Shown piece by piece: positions 41,967 to 49,943 of a stretch of DNA of 64,000 nt. Each line of letters begins with the position of its first letter. Position 1 is the stretch's first letter. The notes beneath the pieces are model-generated. The model was not told the origin of the DNA. It saw nothing but the letters and a program-made list of their open reading frames with translations, and searched no databases. This DNA comes from Oscillospiraceae bacterium (GTDB lineage Bacteria; Bacillota; Clostridia; Oscillospirales; Oscillospiraceae): NCBI GenBank assembly GCA_910575265.1, contig CAJTEA010000004.1, positions 62,001 through 126,000 on the forward strand, in the 5' to 3' direction. Position numbers and translations under genes: made by a program.

Positions 41967-42485
41967 GTGTCTCAGCTGAGCGAAACCGTCCTGGAAAAGC
42001 TGAAAAAGGCCTACGCCGCCTACTTTGACATTGAGGAGATAGACGACGGCACCGGGCTGAAGGCTGTGTGCGCCTATCACACCCGTAACAGCCAGTATGT
42101 GCTGGTGAAGAAGGCGGAGCTGTGGGCGGCGGAAAACCATGAGTACCTCTACCTGTGGGATATCGGGACTCTGGATGGGGCCGCGGTGGAGAAAATCTTT
42201 CGGCACACCCTGGCCGACGGCGAACCCCGGATCAAGCCCCACACCCAGCATATGTATACCTATCTCACCGCCGTGGCGCTGTACGACAGCGCCCAACCGG
42301 ACGCCCTGGACCAGCTGAAAAAGCTGAAAAAGCGCCGGGAGTATAAGCTATCGCTCCATGGATGGATGGAGTTCAGAATAGCCGCCGTGGACCTGTCCAC
42401 CGGCGAAATCACCGTCAACCGGGCCGGGAGAGCCTTCGGAAAGGACCTCCGCCAGCTGACGGACCGCGTCATCTCTGCAAACTAA
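41967..42485 (+). CDS. conserved hypothetical protein upstream of cstA
   Basis: A 172-residue soluble protein of unknown function. It starts with a helical segment (ETVLEKLKKAYAAYFDIEE), continues through mixed alpha/beta sequence (CAYHTRNSQYVLVKKAELW), and has a Lys/Leu-rich helix near residues 112-125. The start is GTG with AGAGAGG upstream. It lies 23 bases before cstA and shares its promoter, so a role linked to peptide or pyruvate uptake is possible but unproven. Confidence 0.75.
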   Translation: MSQLSETVLEKLKKAYAAYFDIEEIDDGTGLKAVCAYHTRNSQYVLVKKAELWAAENHEYLYLWDIGTLDGAAVEKIFRHTLADGEPRIKPHTQHMYTYLTAVALYDSAQPDALDQLKKLKKRREYKLSLHGWMEFRIAAVDLSTGEITVNRAGRAFGKDLRQLTDRVISAN

Positions 42486-42508
42486 ATAAGGAGAGGAGCA
42501 AAACATTT

Positions 42509-44233
42509 ATGAATGCAGTACTGGTACTTCTGGTCGGCTGCGCCATTCTGATCGCCGGTTACATCTTCTACGGTGGCTGGCTGGCCAAACAGTGGGGTGT
42601 GGACGACACCAAAACCACTCCAGCTCATGAGCTGGAGGATGGCATGGACTACGTCCCTGCCAAAGCCCCCGTCCTGATGGGACACCATTTTTCCTCCATC
42701 GCCGGCGCCGGACCCATTAACGGCCCCATCCAGGCGGCCGTCTTCGGCTGGCTGCCCTGTATGCTGTGGATTCTCATCGGCGGCATCTTCTTCGGCGCCG
42801 TCCATGACTACGGCGCGCTGTTCGCCTCCATCCGCCACAAGGGCCAGACCTTGGGCGAGGTGGTGGCCGCCAACATCGGCGAGCGGGCCAAGAAGCTGTT
42901 CATCATCTTCTCTTACCTGACCCTGGTCCTGGTGGTGGCCGCCTTCGCCTCCATCGTGGCCGGTACCTTCAAGGGCTTCAACGACGACGGCACCCAGAAC
43001 ACAGCCAATGCCTCTGTCGCCATGGTGTCTATCCTGTTCATTGTGATGGCCATCATCTTCGGCTTCTGTGTCTACCGCCGTGGCGCGCCCCTGTCTGTGG
43101 CCACCATCGTGGGCGTCATTGGCATCGTGCTGTGCCTGGTCATCGGCCTGAACTTCCACCCCATCTATCTGAGCGGTGATGTATGGATGTGGATCATCGG
43201 CGTGTACATCCTCATCGCCTCGGTGGCCCCGGTGTGGATCCTGCTCCAGCCCCGTGACTACCTGTCCTCCTTCCTGCTGTACGGCATGATGGTCATCGCC
43301 TTTGTGGGCGTGTTGGGCGCCGGCATTATGGGCCAGAACACCGCTCTGGAGATTCCCGTGTTCACCGAGTGGAAGGACCCCATGACCGGCCTGGGCACCA
43401 TGTTCCCCGCCCTGTTCGTCACCATCGCCTGCGGCGCCATCTCCGGCTTCCACTCCCTGGTGGGCTCCGGCACCACCTCCAAGCAGCTGGACCACGAGCG
43501 GGACGCCAAACCCATCGCTTACGGTGGCATGCTCATTGAGTGCGCCCTGGCTCTGATTTCCCTGTGCGCTGTGGGCTATGTGTGGGCCGACTATGTGGCC
43601 GGCACCCGCACCCCCACCGTGGTATTCGCCAGCGGCCTGTCCGGCATGGTTTCCACCATCCCCGGTCTGGGCGGCACCAAAGATGTTATCTACACCCTGC
43701 TGGTTCTCACCGTCTCCGCCTTCTGCCTGACCTCTCTGGACACCGCCACCCGTCTGGCCCGGTATATGTTCCAAGAGTTCTGGCTGAAGCCTGGCGAGAC
43801 CTATAAGGACGTCACCGGCATCAAGGCCACCCTGTGCAACCCCATCGTTGCCACCGCCATCACCGTGGTGCTGGGCGTGGGCCTGGGCATGACCGGTTAC
43901 AGCAAGATCTGGCCCCTGTTCGGCGCCGCCAACCAGCTGCTGGCCGGTCTGGCCCTGCTCACCGTCTGCGCCTGGCTGGGCAACATTGGCCGGAACAACA
44001 AGATGTTCTATATCCCCATGGCCTTCATGATGGTTGTTACCATCTGGTCCCTGTTCCAGACTGTTACCAACCGTATCGGCCAGATCACCAGCGATAACCC
44101 CGAGGTGCTGGCCAAGGTGGACTGGGGTACCTATGCTCAGGCCATCCTGGGCGCCCTGCTCATCATTCTGGCCCTGTTCCTGGCCTGGGAGGGCATCCAG
44201 ACCATCTTCTTCAAGAAGAACAAGAAAGCCTAA
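42509..44233 (+). CDS. cstA: carbon starvation protein CstA
   Basis: A 574-residue transporter with many membrane helices, of the CstA family implicated in peptide and pyruvate uptake. Signatures: HHFSSIAGAGPINGPIQAA near residue 60, FFGAVHDYGALFASIRHKG, and the later FHSLVGSGTTSKQL. The ATG at 42509 has a GGAGAGGAG site upstream. The open frame extends further 5' only through the preceding gene. Expressed with the 172-residue gene and ended by a hairpin. Confidence 0.95.
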   Translation: MNAVLVLLVGCAILIAGYIFYGGWLAKQWGVDDTKTTPAHELEDGMDYVPAKAPVLMGHHFSSIAGAGPINGPIQAAVFGWLPCMLWILIGGIFFGAVHDYGALFASIRHKGQTLGEVVAANIGERAKKLFIIFSYLTLVLVVAAFASIVAGTFKGFNDDGTQNTANASVAMVSILFIVMAIIFGFCVYRRGAPLSVATIVGVIGIVLCLVIGLNFHPIYLSGDVWMWIIGVYILIASVAPVWILLQPRDYLSSFLLYGMMVIAFVGVLGAGIMGQNTALEIPVFTEWKDPMTGLGTMFPALFVTIACGAISGFHSLVGSGTTSKQLDHERDAKPIAYGGMLIECALALISLCAVGYVWADYVAGTRTPTVVFASGLSGMVSTIPGLGGTKDVIYTLLVLTVSAFCLTSLDTATRLARYMFQEFWLKPGETYKDVTGIKATLCNPIVATAITVVLGVGLGMTGYSKIWPLFGAANQLLAGLALLTVCAWLGNIGRNNKMFYIPMAFMMVVTIWSLFQTVTNRIGQITSDNPEVLAKVDWGTYAQAILGALLIILALFLAWEGIQTIFFKKNKKA

Positions 44234-44261
44234 TCCACCCTGTTCCATCCAAACAGAGCAA

Positions 44262-44291
44262 AAAGCGGGTCCGGAATACCGGGCCCGCTTT
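44262..44291 (+). terminator. terminator of cstA
   Basis: A 13-bp stem (44262-44274 with 44279-44291), AAA at the base pairing with TTT, GC-rich above. Confidence 0.8.
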
Positions 44292-44295
44292 CTGA

Positions 44296-44324
44296 TTGCC
44301 TGGAGAGAGGATTTGTGGTATGAT
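44296..44324 (+). promoter_or_regulatory. promoter of the TIGR01906 gene
   Basis: TTGCCT (44296-44301), 17-base spacer, TATGAT (44319-44324) with TGG extended -10. Confidence 0.72.
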
Positions 44325-44374
44325 GTGGAGGCGGCCACAGGCTGCCCCTACAAGAATGACCGGAGGTCTCACCC

Positions 44375-45031
44375 ATGAAAACCAGTAAGCCCCTGTCCGT
44401 TGTCCTGTCTGTCCTGATTGCCCTGGTGGTGCTGACGGGCTCTATCGCCGTTCCTCTGCTGTGTCGGTCTTTCTATTACGCCCACATCGGGCCTATGGGG
44501 TTGGAGAGGTACGGTCTGACCCGGGATGAGATCGAAACCGCCTACGACGAGATGATGGATTTTTGTCTGGGCAAACGGGAGAACTTCTCCGCCGGGGTAC
44601 TGGCCTTCTCTCAGTCCGGGGCGGACCACTTCGCCGATGTGAGGGGGCTGTTTCTGCTGAACCTGCGGGTATTCGCGGCGGCGCTGGTCCTGCTGGCGGC
44701 GGCGCTGGTGTTCTGCGAGGTGAAAAAGGTGCGACCCCGCCGTCTGCTGAACCGGGGCCCCGGCTTCTGGGCGGCGGCGGGGCTGGGAGCCTCCTTTTTG
44801 GCTGTGGGCGGACTGGCTGCCCTGGACTTCGACCGGGCCTTTGTCATCTTTCACAGCCTGTTTTTCCCGGGAAAAGACAACTGGATCTTCGATTGGCGGA
44901 CCGACCCCATCATCCTCTTTCTCCCCCAGGACTTCTTCCGCGACTGCGCCGTTCTGATTCTCGTCCTGCTGCTGGTTTGGTGCGCGGTTCTCATTGCCGC
45001 CGATCCGAGGACGGGAAAGAGAAAAAAATGA
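44375..45031 (+). CDS. TIGR01906 (DUF1461) family membrane protein
   Basis: A 218-residue protein with four predicted membrane helices (about residues 8-30, 90-113, 127-148, 190-213). The segment YDEMMDFCLGKRENFS and the later HSLFFPGKDNWIFD...DPIILFLPQDFF match the TIGR01906 integral membrane family. It has its own promoter and stands alone. Function is unknown. Confidence 0.85.
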   Translation: MKTSKPLSVVLSVLIALVVLTGSIAVPLLCRSFYYAHIGPMGLERYGLTRDEIETAYDEMMDFCLGKRENFSAGVLAFSQSGADHFADVRGLFLLNLRVFAAALVLLAAALVFCEVKKVRPRRLLNRGPGFWAAAGLGASFLAVGGLAALDFDRAFVIFHSLFFPGKDNWIFDWRTDPIILFLPQDFFRDCAVLILVLLLVWCAVLIAADPRTGKRKK

Positions 45032-45056
45032 GCTGAAATTTTGTGAAAACTGCTAA

Positions 45057-45085
45057 TTGCGCGGCGGGCCGCTTTTTGATATGAT
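45057..45085 (+). promoter_or_regulatory. promoter of the uracil permease leader
   Basis: TTGCGC (45057-45062), 17-base spacer, TATGAT (45080-45085) with TGA extended -10. Transcription would begin about 25 bases before the leader peptide. Confidence 0.7.
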
Positions 45086-45115
45086 ACACCGGATAGAAAA
45101 AAGGAGGGGAACGCC

Positions 45116-45193
45116 ATGTTTGTGCGGATGTATGTCAGTCCCGCGCTTGGCGGCCTCCCTGTTTCTATTTGTTATCGGCAATCACAGTTGTGA
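45116..45193 (+). CDS. 25-residue leader peptide of the uracil permease
   Basis: The short frame starts MFVRMYVSPAL and is preceded by AGGAGGGG at ideal spacing. Its last codons and TGA stop (45191-45193) lie inside the terminator hairpin that follows. The segment just before the hairpin is pyrimidine-rich with several U runs. A ribosome reaching the stop codon would unfold the hairpin. The arrangement resembles the pyrBI leader of enteric bacteria, where UTP shortage couples translation to readthrough. Confidence 0.65.
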   Translation: MFVRMYVSPALGGLPVSICYRQSQL

Positions 45194-45204
45194 TTGCTTT
45201 TTTT
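45178..45204 (+). terminator. attenuator in front of the uracil permease
   Basis: GCAATCACA and TGTGATTGC (45178-45186, 45189-45197) form a stem whose inner pairs probably open to a larger loop. It is followed by seven T. It lies 25 bases before the permease start, so readthrough is needed for expression. Confidence 0.85.
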
Positions 45205-45228
45205 ATGCGTACGAGAGAGGAGAACGAA

Positions 45229-46575
45229 ATGAACAACAACCAACCCATCCGCGACGCCCGACAGCTGGGGCTGCCCAAAATGCTGATTCTGGGGCTCCAG
45301 CACATGTTTGCCATGTTTGGCGCTACCGTCCTGGTGCCCATCCTGGTCCAGGGCTACGGCCTGCCCCTGTCCATCCAGACCACCCTGCTCTTTGCCGGTC
45401 TGGGGACGCTGTTCTTCCACTTCTGCACCAAGTGGAAGGTGCCCGCCTTTCTGGGCTCCTCCTTCGCCTACCTGGGCGGCTTCGCCGCCGTGGCGGAGCT
45501 GGACTCCGGCATCTACGCCGGTATGTCCGGGGAGGAAAAGCTGCCCTACGCCCTGGGCGGTATTGTGGTGGCCGGTCTGCTGTATCTGGCGCTGGCCGGG
45601 CTGATCAAGGCGGTGGGCGTTCATAAGGTGATGCGCTTCCTGCCCCCCGTGGTCACTGGCCCCATCATCATCCTGATCGGACTGTCTCTGGCTCCCAGCG
45701 CCATCAACAACGCCTCCACCAACTGGTGGCTGGCGATTCTGTCCATCGCCGTCATCGTGGCGGCCAATATCTGGGGCAAGGGCATGATTAAGATCATCCC
45801 CATCCTTCTGGGTGTGCTCATCCCCTATGTGGTGGCGCTGGTGACAAATCAGGTGGACTTCTCCAGCGTGGCCGCCGCTGATACCGTGGGTATCCAGCCC
45901 TTCGTTCTGGCCAAATTTGACGTCACCTCCATCCTGGTCATGGCTCCCATCGCCATCGCCGCCATGATGGAGCATATCGGCGATATGTCCGCCATCTCCG
46001 CCACGGTGGAGGAGAACTTCATCGAGGACCCCGGTCTGCACCGCACCCTCATCGGCGATGGCGTCGCCACCTCCCTGGCCGGCCTGTTCGGCGGACCCGC
46101 CAACACCACCTACGGCGAAAACACCGGCGTGCTAGAACTGTCCCGGGTCTTTGACCCCAAGGTGGTCCGGCTGGCCGCGGCCTACGCAATTGTGCTCTCC
46201 TTCTCCCCCAAGTTCGCCGCCGTGATCAACTCCATCCCCACCGCCATCATCGGCGGCGTGTCCTTCATTCTCTATGGTATGATCTCCGCCATCGGTGTGC
46301 GCAACGTGGTGGAAAACCGGGTGGACTTCACCAACTCCCGAAACCTGATTATCGCCGCTGTCATCATGGTGTGCGGCCTGGGCTTCAAAATCTGGGGCTT
46401 TAACAACGAGTTTTCCGGCCTGACCTTCCACATCGGCGGTACGGACATCACTCTCACCTCCCTGGCCATCGCCGCCATCGCCGGCATCGCCCTGAACGCC
46501 ATCCTCCCGGGCAAGGACTATCAGTTCGGCTCTGATGTAACCCAGGGCCGCTCCGGTGACTTTGGCCGGTATTAA
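45229..46575 (+). CDS. uraA: uracil permease (NCS2 family)
   Basis: A 448-residue nucleobase:cation symporter with about 12-14 membrane helices. Signatures: LILGLQHMFAMFGATVLVP at the start, LGSSFAYLGGF, and GGPANTTYGENTGVLELSR, the last diagnostic for the uracil rather than the xanthine branch. The ATG at 45229 has AGAGGAG upstream; the earlier part of the frame runs through the attenuator and is rejected. Expression is expected to depend on the leader. Confidence 0.93.
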   Translation: MNNNQPIRDARQLGLPKMLILGLQHMFAMFGATVLVPILVQGYGLPLSIQTTLLFAGLGTLFFHFCTKWKVPAFLGSSFAYLGGFAAVAELDSGIYAGMSGEEKLPYALGGIVVAGLLYLALAGLIKAVGVHKVMRFLPPVVTGPIIILIGLSLAPSAINNASTNWWLAILSIAVIVAANIWGKGMIKIIPILLGVLIPYVVALVTNQVDFSSVAAADTVGIQPFVLAKFDVTSILVMAPIAIAAMMEHIGDMSAISATVEENFIEDPGLHRTLIGDGVATSLAGLFGGPANTTYGENTGVLELSRVFDPKVVRLAAAYAIVLSFSPKFAAVINSIPTAIIGGVSFILYGMISAIGVRNVVENRVDFTNSRNLIIAAVIMVCGLGFKIWGFNNEFSGLTFHIGGTDITLTSLAIAAIAGIALNAILPGKDYQFGSDVTQGRSGDFGRY

Positions 46576-46595
46576 GAACCTGGAACCACAGCTTG

Positions 46596-46635
46596 AAACG
46601 CCGCCGGAGCCTCTCTTCCTCCGGCGGCGTTTTTT
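46596..46635. terminator. terminator between convergent uraA and response regulator
   Basis: A 12-bp GC-rich stem (46596-46607 with 46621-46632) followed by T residues on the plus strand. The AAA at its 5' base gives a short T run on the minus strand too. Confidence 0.85.
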
Positions 46636-46639
46636 GTTC

Positions 46640-47332
46640 TTATGAATGGTTCAGCCGGTAGCCGGCGCCCCATACGGTCTCAATCAGTCTGGGATGGGCG
46701 GGGTCGTCCTCAATTTTGTCCCGAATACGCCCAATGTGAACGGTGACAGTGGCGCTGTCCCCCACATAGCTGCTGCCCCAGATGGTTTCAAACAGCTTCT
46801 CCTTGGAAAACACCACATTCGGGTGCTCCGCCAGATATTTGAGCAGGGCGAATTCCCGGTTAGGCATCTTGACCTCCCGCTCCCCCTTGAAAACCTTCCA
46901 GCTCTGGGGTAAAATACGCAGCGGTCCCGCCATGATGACCTCCGGCTCCTCCCGGGCCGCGCCGGTGAGCCGGGCGTACCGGCTGAGGTGGGCCTTCACC
47001 CGGGCTGTCAGCTCCGCCGGATCAAAGGGCTTGGCAATGTAGTCGTCCGCCCCCAACCCCAATCCCTGTATCTTGTCCGCCGACTCGGCTCGGGCGGTGA
47101 CCATGAGAATGGGGATGTCGATCCGGTCCCGGATCAGGCGGCATATGTCCAGGCCGTTGCAGCCCGGAAGCATCAGGTCCAGCAAAATCAGGTTGTAGTC
47201 CCCGTTCAGCGCCTCAGTGACAGCCCGCTGGCCGTTGTCCACCACCGTGACCTGGAAGCCCTCCAGCTCCAGATAGTCCTGTTCCAGCATGGCAATCTCA
47301 GGGTCGTCCTCGGCAATCAGAATTCTAGTCAT
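46640..47332 (-). CDS. OmpR-family response regulator
   Basis: A 230-residue regulator. Receiver domain: acidic pocket AEDD (8-10), phospho-acceptor D52 in LILLDLMLPG, and KPFDPAEL. Winged-helix DNA-binding domain at the C-terminus (NREFALLKYLAEHPN, ETIWGSSYVGDSATVTVHIGR). The start MTRILI follows GGGAGGAC and overlaps the end of the kinase gene by 8 bases. The longer frame upstream lies inside the kinase gene. Target genes are not evident. Confidence 0.94.
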   Translation of the reverse strand: MTRILIAEDDPEIAMLEQDYLELEGFQVTVVDNGQRAVTEALNGDYNLILLDLMLPGCNGLDICRLIRDRIDIPILMVTARAESADKIQGLGLGADDYIAKPFDPAELTARVKAHLSRYARLTGAAREEPEVIMAGPLRILPQSWKVFKGEREVKMPNREFALLKYLAEHPNVVFSKEKLFETIWGSSYVGDSATVTVHIGRIRDKIEDDPAHPRLIETVWGAGYRLNHS

Positions 47333-48554
47333 GGCTGTCCTCCCTCCTGGGGAGCCGGATGGTAAAGACCAGCCCCCCGCTGTTTTCCGCCCGGATGGTT
47401 CCCCCATGGGCCTCTACAATGTATTTGGCAATATACAGCCCCAGTCCGCTGCCCTCACCGTTCCGGGCGCCGCGGGCCTGGTCCTCCCGCCAGAACTGCT
47501 CAAACAGGTGAGGCAGAGACTCCTCTGTCACGCCCTGTCCGTTGTCGGCGAACCGGACTTGCTCCTGATCTCCGTCCCGCTCCACGGTCAGGGTAAGCGC
47601 CAGCGGCTGGGCCCGGGCGTAGCGCAGCGCGTTGTCCTTCAAATTGTTCAGCACCCGGTACAGCTGCTCCCCGTCAACCAATACCGGGTGAGACCCGGGG
47701 GAAACGGTCAGCGCGATTTGACCGCCCGTCTGGGTCAGCTCCGCCCCGGCCTCCGCCTGAAAGCGCTCCGCGAAAGCGCCCAGGTCGGTGGGTTCTGGAA
47801 AAAGCGGCAGATTCCCCGTCTCCAGGCGGGAGAAATAGAACAGGCGCTGGAGCAGAATGTCCATGTCGCAGGCCTTGCGGTAGGCGATATCCAGATACTG
47901 CCGCCGCCGCTCCGGAGTCTGGGCCACCCCATCCCGCAGACCCTTGATGTAGCCCTTCACACTGGTGAGCGGGGTACGCAGGTCGTGAGAGATACCGGCC
48001 ACCAGCTCGGTACGGGCCTGCTCGTAGGCCGCGACCCGCTCCTGTTCCGCCAGCAGATGCTCCTGCATCTGATTAAAGGCGGTGCAGACAGCGGAGAACT
48101 CATCCCGGTTTTGACAGTCCACCGGCCGGGTCAGGTCCCCTGTTTCCACCCTGCGGGCGGCCTGAACCAGGGCCTCCACCGGCTGGAGCAGCTTTTTGGT
48201 CTGATATCGGGTGAACAGCAGGTTGAGCAGGACAATCACTACAATGGCGGCGGAACCGCTGAGCATCAGGGAAAGCATCAGCGCCTCCGACTGGGGGCGG
48301 TGGCGCCCGAAGGGCTCGGAACCCGGAGGCGGGGACAGGGCCAGCATTTCATAGCTCTCCCCCTCCCGCTCCATCAGAATAAAGTCCCCCTTGGGGTGGC
48401 GGTCGTCGGGAATGCTCTGAAGCACCTGCTCGGCCCGCTGCTGATAGCGGCGGCCAATGACGTGGGTGGCGGCGCTGTTCACCGCCAGCATGGCCAGCAG
48501 AGCCACCACCACCGATATGGTGTTGTAGAAAAAAAGCTGCCGTCTGATTCGCAT
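47325..48554 (-). CDS. membrane sensor histidine kinase
   Basis: A 409-residue kinase. Two membrane helices (about residues 10-30 and 90-113) enclose a small extracytoplasmic sensor of about 60 residues. A HAMP linker follows. The H-box ISHDLRTPLTSVKG has its His near residue 189. The ATPase domain has NLKDNALRYA, FADNGQGV and GEGSGLGLYIAK. It is paired with the overlapping response regulator. The signal is unknown. It is divergent from the TPP-regulated operon. Confidence 0.93.
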   Translation of the reverse strand: MRIRRQLFFYNTISVVVALLAMLAVNSAATHVIGRRYQQRAEQVLQSIPDDRHPKGDFILMEREGESYEMLALSPPPGSEPFGRHRPQSEALMLSLMLSGSAAIVVIVLLNLLFTRYQTKKLLQPVEALVQAARRVETGDLTRPVDCQNRDEFSAVCTAFNQMQEHLLAEQERVAAYEQARTELVAGISHDLRTPLTSVKGYIKGLRDGVAQTPERRRQYLDIAYRKACDMDILLQRLFYFSRLETGNLPLFPEPTDLGAFAERFQAEAGAELTQTGGQIALTVSPGSHPVLVDGEQLYRVLNNLKDNALRYARAQPLALTLTVERDGDQEQVRFADNGQGVTEESLPHLFEQFWREDQARGARNGEGSGLGLYIAKYIVEAHGGTIRAENSGGLVFTIRLPRREDSHD

Positions 48555-48589
48555 AAGGCTTCCCTCCCGTTTTTCCAGCGCGCTTCTTA

Positions 48590-48617
48590 ATGATATATTG
48601 TATCGCCGAATTGTAAA
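48590..48617 (-). promoter_or_regulatory. possible promoter of the two-component genes
   Basis: Minus strand TTTACA (48612-48617), 16-base spacer, TATCAT (48590-48595). Confidence 0.45.
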
Positions 48618-48664
48618 GAAACCAGGGGCGGATTCTAAATTTTTCAGAAATTTTCAAAAACCTC

Positions 48665-48693
48665 TTGCCAACCGCCCGCCAAACCGCTATACT
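48665..48693 (+). promoter_or_regulatory. promoter of the TPP-riboswitch operon
   Basis: TTGCCA (48665-48670), 17-base spacer, TATACT (48688-48693). Confidence 0.75.
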
Positions 48694-48724
48694 ATTTGAG
48701 ACAGAACAATTGACAAGTGAATAG

Positions 48725-48808
48725 CCAGGGGGGCTGCCGCGCAGCTGAGAGTAAGGCTTCAGGCCTTTGACCCTTTGAACCTGTTGGATAATGCCAGCGT
48801 AGGGAGTC
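48725..48808 (+). promoter_or_regulatory. TPP riboswitch (THI element)
   Basis: The conserved elements are in order: GGGGGGCTGC, CTGAGAG, ACCCTTTGAACCTG and GGATAATGCCAGCGTAGGGA. It senses thiamine pyrophosphate. With the terminator immediately downstream, high TPP should stop transcription of the transporter genes. Confidence 0.96.
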
Positions 48809-48823
48809 ATAATCTGAGATATC

Positions 48824-48873
48824 ATCAGAATGTCCGCATGGCATAGCTTGGCGGATGTTCTGATCTTTTTATT
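48824..48873 (+). terminator. expression-platform terminator of the TPP riboswitch
   Basis: A 14-bp stem (48824-48837 with 48851-48864, two G-U pairs) followed by CTTTTTATTTT. Confidence 0.88.
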
Positions 48874-48888
48874 TTGGAGGAAACGAGT

Positions 48889-49188
48889 ATGAAAGCAAAT
48901 GTCGCCATCCAGATCCTGCCCGCCGCGCCCAACGACCAGGAGGTCGTCCGCATTGTAGACGAGGTCATCGACTACATCGCCTCCACCGGCCTGTACTACT
49001 ATGTGGGGCCCTGCGAGACGGCCATTGAGGGGGACGATCTCCATCAGCTGATGGAGATTGTGGAGAATTGTATGCTGATTGCCAACCGAGCGGGCTCAGA
49101 CAGCGTATCCGCCTATGTAAAGCTGGGCTACCGGCCGGAGGGGAACGTGCTGGGAATTGATGAAAAGACAACAAAGCATCACCAGTAA
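48889..49188 (+). CDS. MTH1187-family thiamine-binding protein
   Basis: A 99-residue ferredoxin-like-fold protein of the MTH1187/YkoF type (Thiamine_BP). Signatures: VAIQILP at the start, VDEVIDYIASTGLYYYVGPCETAIEGD in two parts, and a C-terminal LIANRAGSDSVSAYVKLGYRP. Members bind thiamine or its hydroxymethylpyrimidine moiety. The ATG at 48889 has GGAGG 8 bases before it. It is first in the TPP-regulated operon; its 3' end overlaps the permease gene by 29 bases. Confidence 0.85.
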   Translation: MKANVAIQILPAAPNDQEVVRIVDEVIDYIASTGLYYYVGPCETAIEGDDLHQLMEIVENCMLIANRAGSDSVSAYVKLGYRPEGNVLGIDEKTTKHHQ

Positions 49189-49939
49189 GCTGCCCGCCGC
49201 CGGGGCACTGACGGTAATCGTACTGCTGTGGCTGGGGGTGAGCGAGGGAGGACTGGTGCCCTCCTTCCTGCTGCCCTCCCCGGTTCAGGTGTGTCGGGCT
49301 CTGGCGGCGGACGCGCCGGTCCTGCTGGAAAACGCCGGCGTCACCCTTCTGGAGGCGGCTCTGGGCCTTGCCATTGGCGTGGCCGCCGCCCTGGCGCTGG
49401 CCACCGCTATGCACCGCTTCCGGCTGCTGTACCGGGCGCTGTATCCCATCCTGGTCATTACCCAGACTATCCCCACCATCGCTCTGGCTCCCCTTCTGGT
49501 GCTTTGGATGGGCTTTGGAATGGCCCCCAAGGTGACGCTGGTAACCCTGACCACCTTTTTCCCCATCGCCGTCAGCCTTCTGGAGGGCTACGCCAGCACT
49601 GACAAGGCGGCGGCGGACCTGCTGCGCTCTATGGGGGCCAGCCGGCGGCAGATTTTTCTGCATCTGGAATTCCCCTCCGCCCTGAGCCACTTCTTTTCCG
49701 GCCTGCGGGTTTCCGCGTCCTACGCGGTGGTGGGAGCGGTGATCAGCGAGTGGCTGGGCGGCTTTGAGGGGCTGGGCGTCTACATGACCCGTGTGAAAAA
49801 GGCCTACGCCTTTGACAAAATGTTTGCCGTAATCCTCATCATCGTGGCGGTCAGTCTGCTGCTGATGGCCCTGGTGACCGTCCTGCGGCGAAAGGCCTGC
49901 CCCTGGGAGGCCTTTGAGAAAATAGAAAGGAACGACTGA
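49160..49939 (+). CDS. thiX: ABC permease for a thiamine precursor (ThiX-like)
   Basis: A 259-residue SsuC/TauC-type permease with about six helices. The EAA-type loop DLLRSMGASRRQIFLHLEFPSA is split by normal spacing, and AVVGAVISEWLGGFEGLGVYM is conserved. Substrate is inferred from the TPP riboswitch and the NMT1-type binding protein that follows. The start may be the ATG at 49160 or TTG at 49157; it overlaps the upstream gene, so initiation may be by coupling. Confidence 0.85.
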   Translation: MKRQQSITSKLPAAGALTVIVLLWLGVSEGGLVPSFLLPSPVQVCRALAADAPVLLENAGVTLLEAALGLAIGVAAALALATAMHRFRLLYRALYPILVITQTIPTIALAPLLVLWMGFGMAPKVTLVTLTTFFPIAVSLLEGYASTDKAAADLLRSMGASRRQIFLHLEFPSALSHFFSGLRVSASYAVVGAVISEWLGGFEGLGVYMTRVKKAYAFDKMFAVILIIVAVSLLLMALVTVLRRKACPWEAFEKIERND

Positions 49940-49943
49940 CGTG

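Noticed and set aside
45116-45204. PyrR-binding loop in the uracil permease leader
   Set aside because: AGTCCCGCG near 45137 resembles part of the consensus but the GAGG portion and stem are absent.
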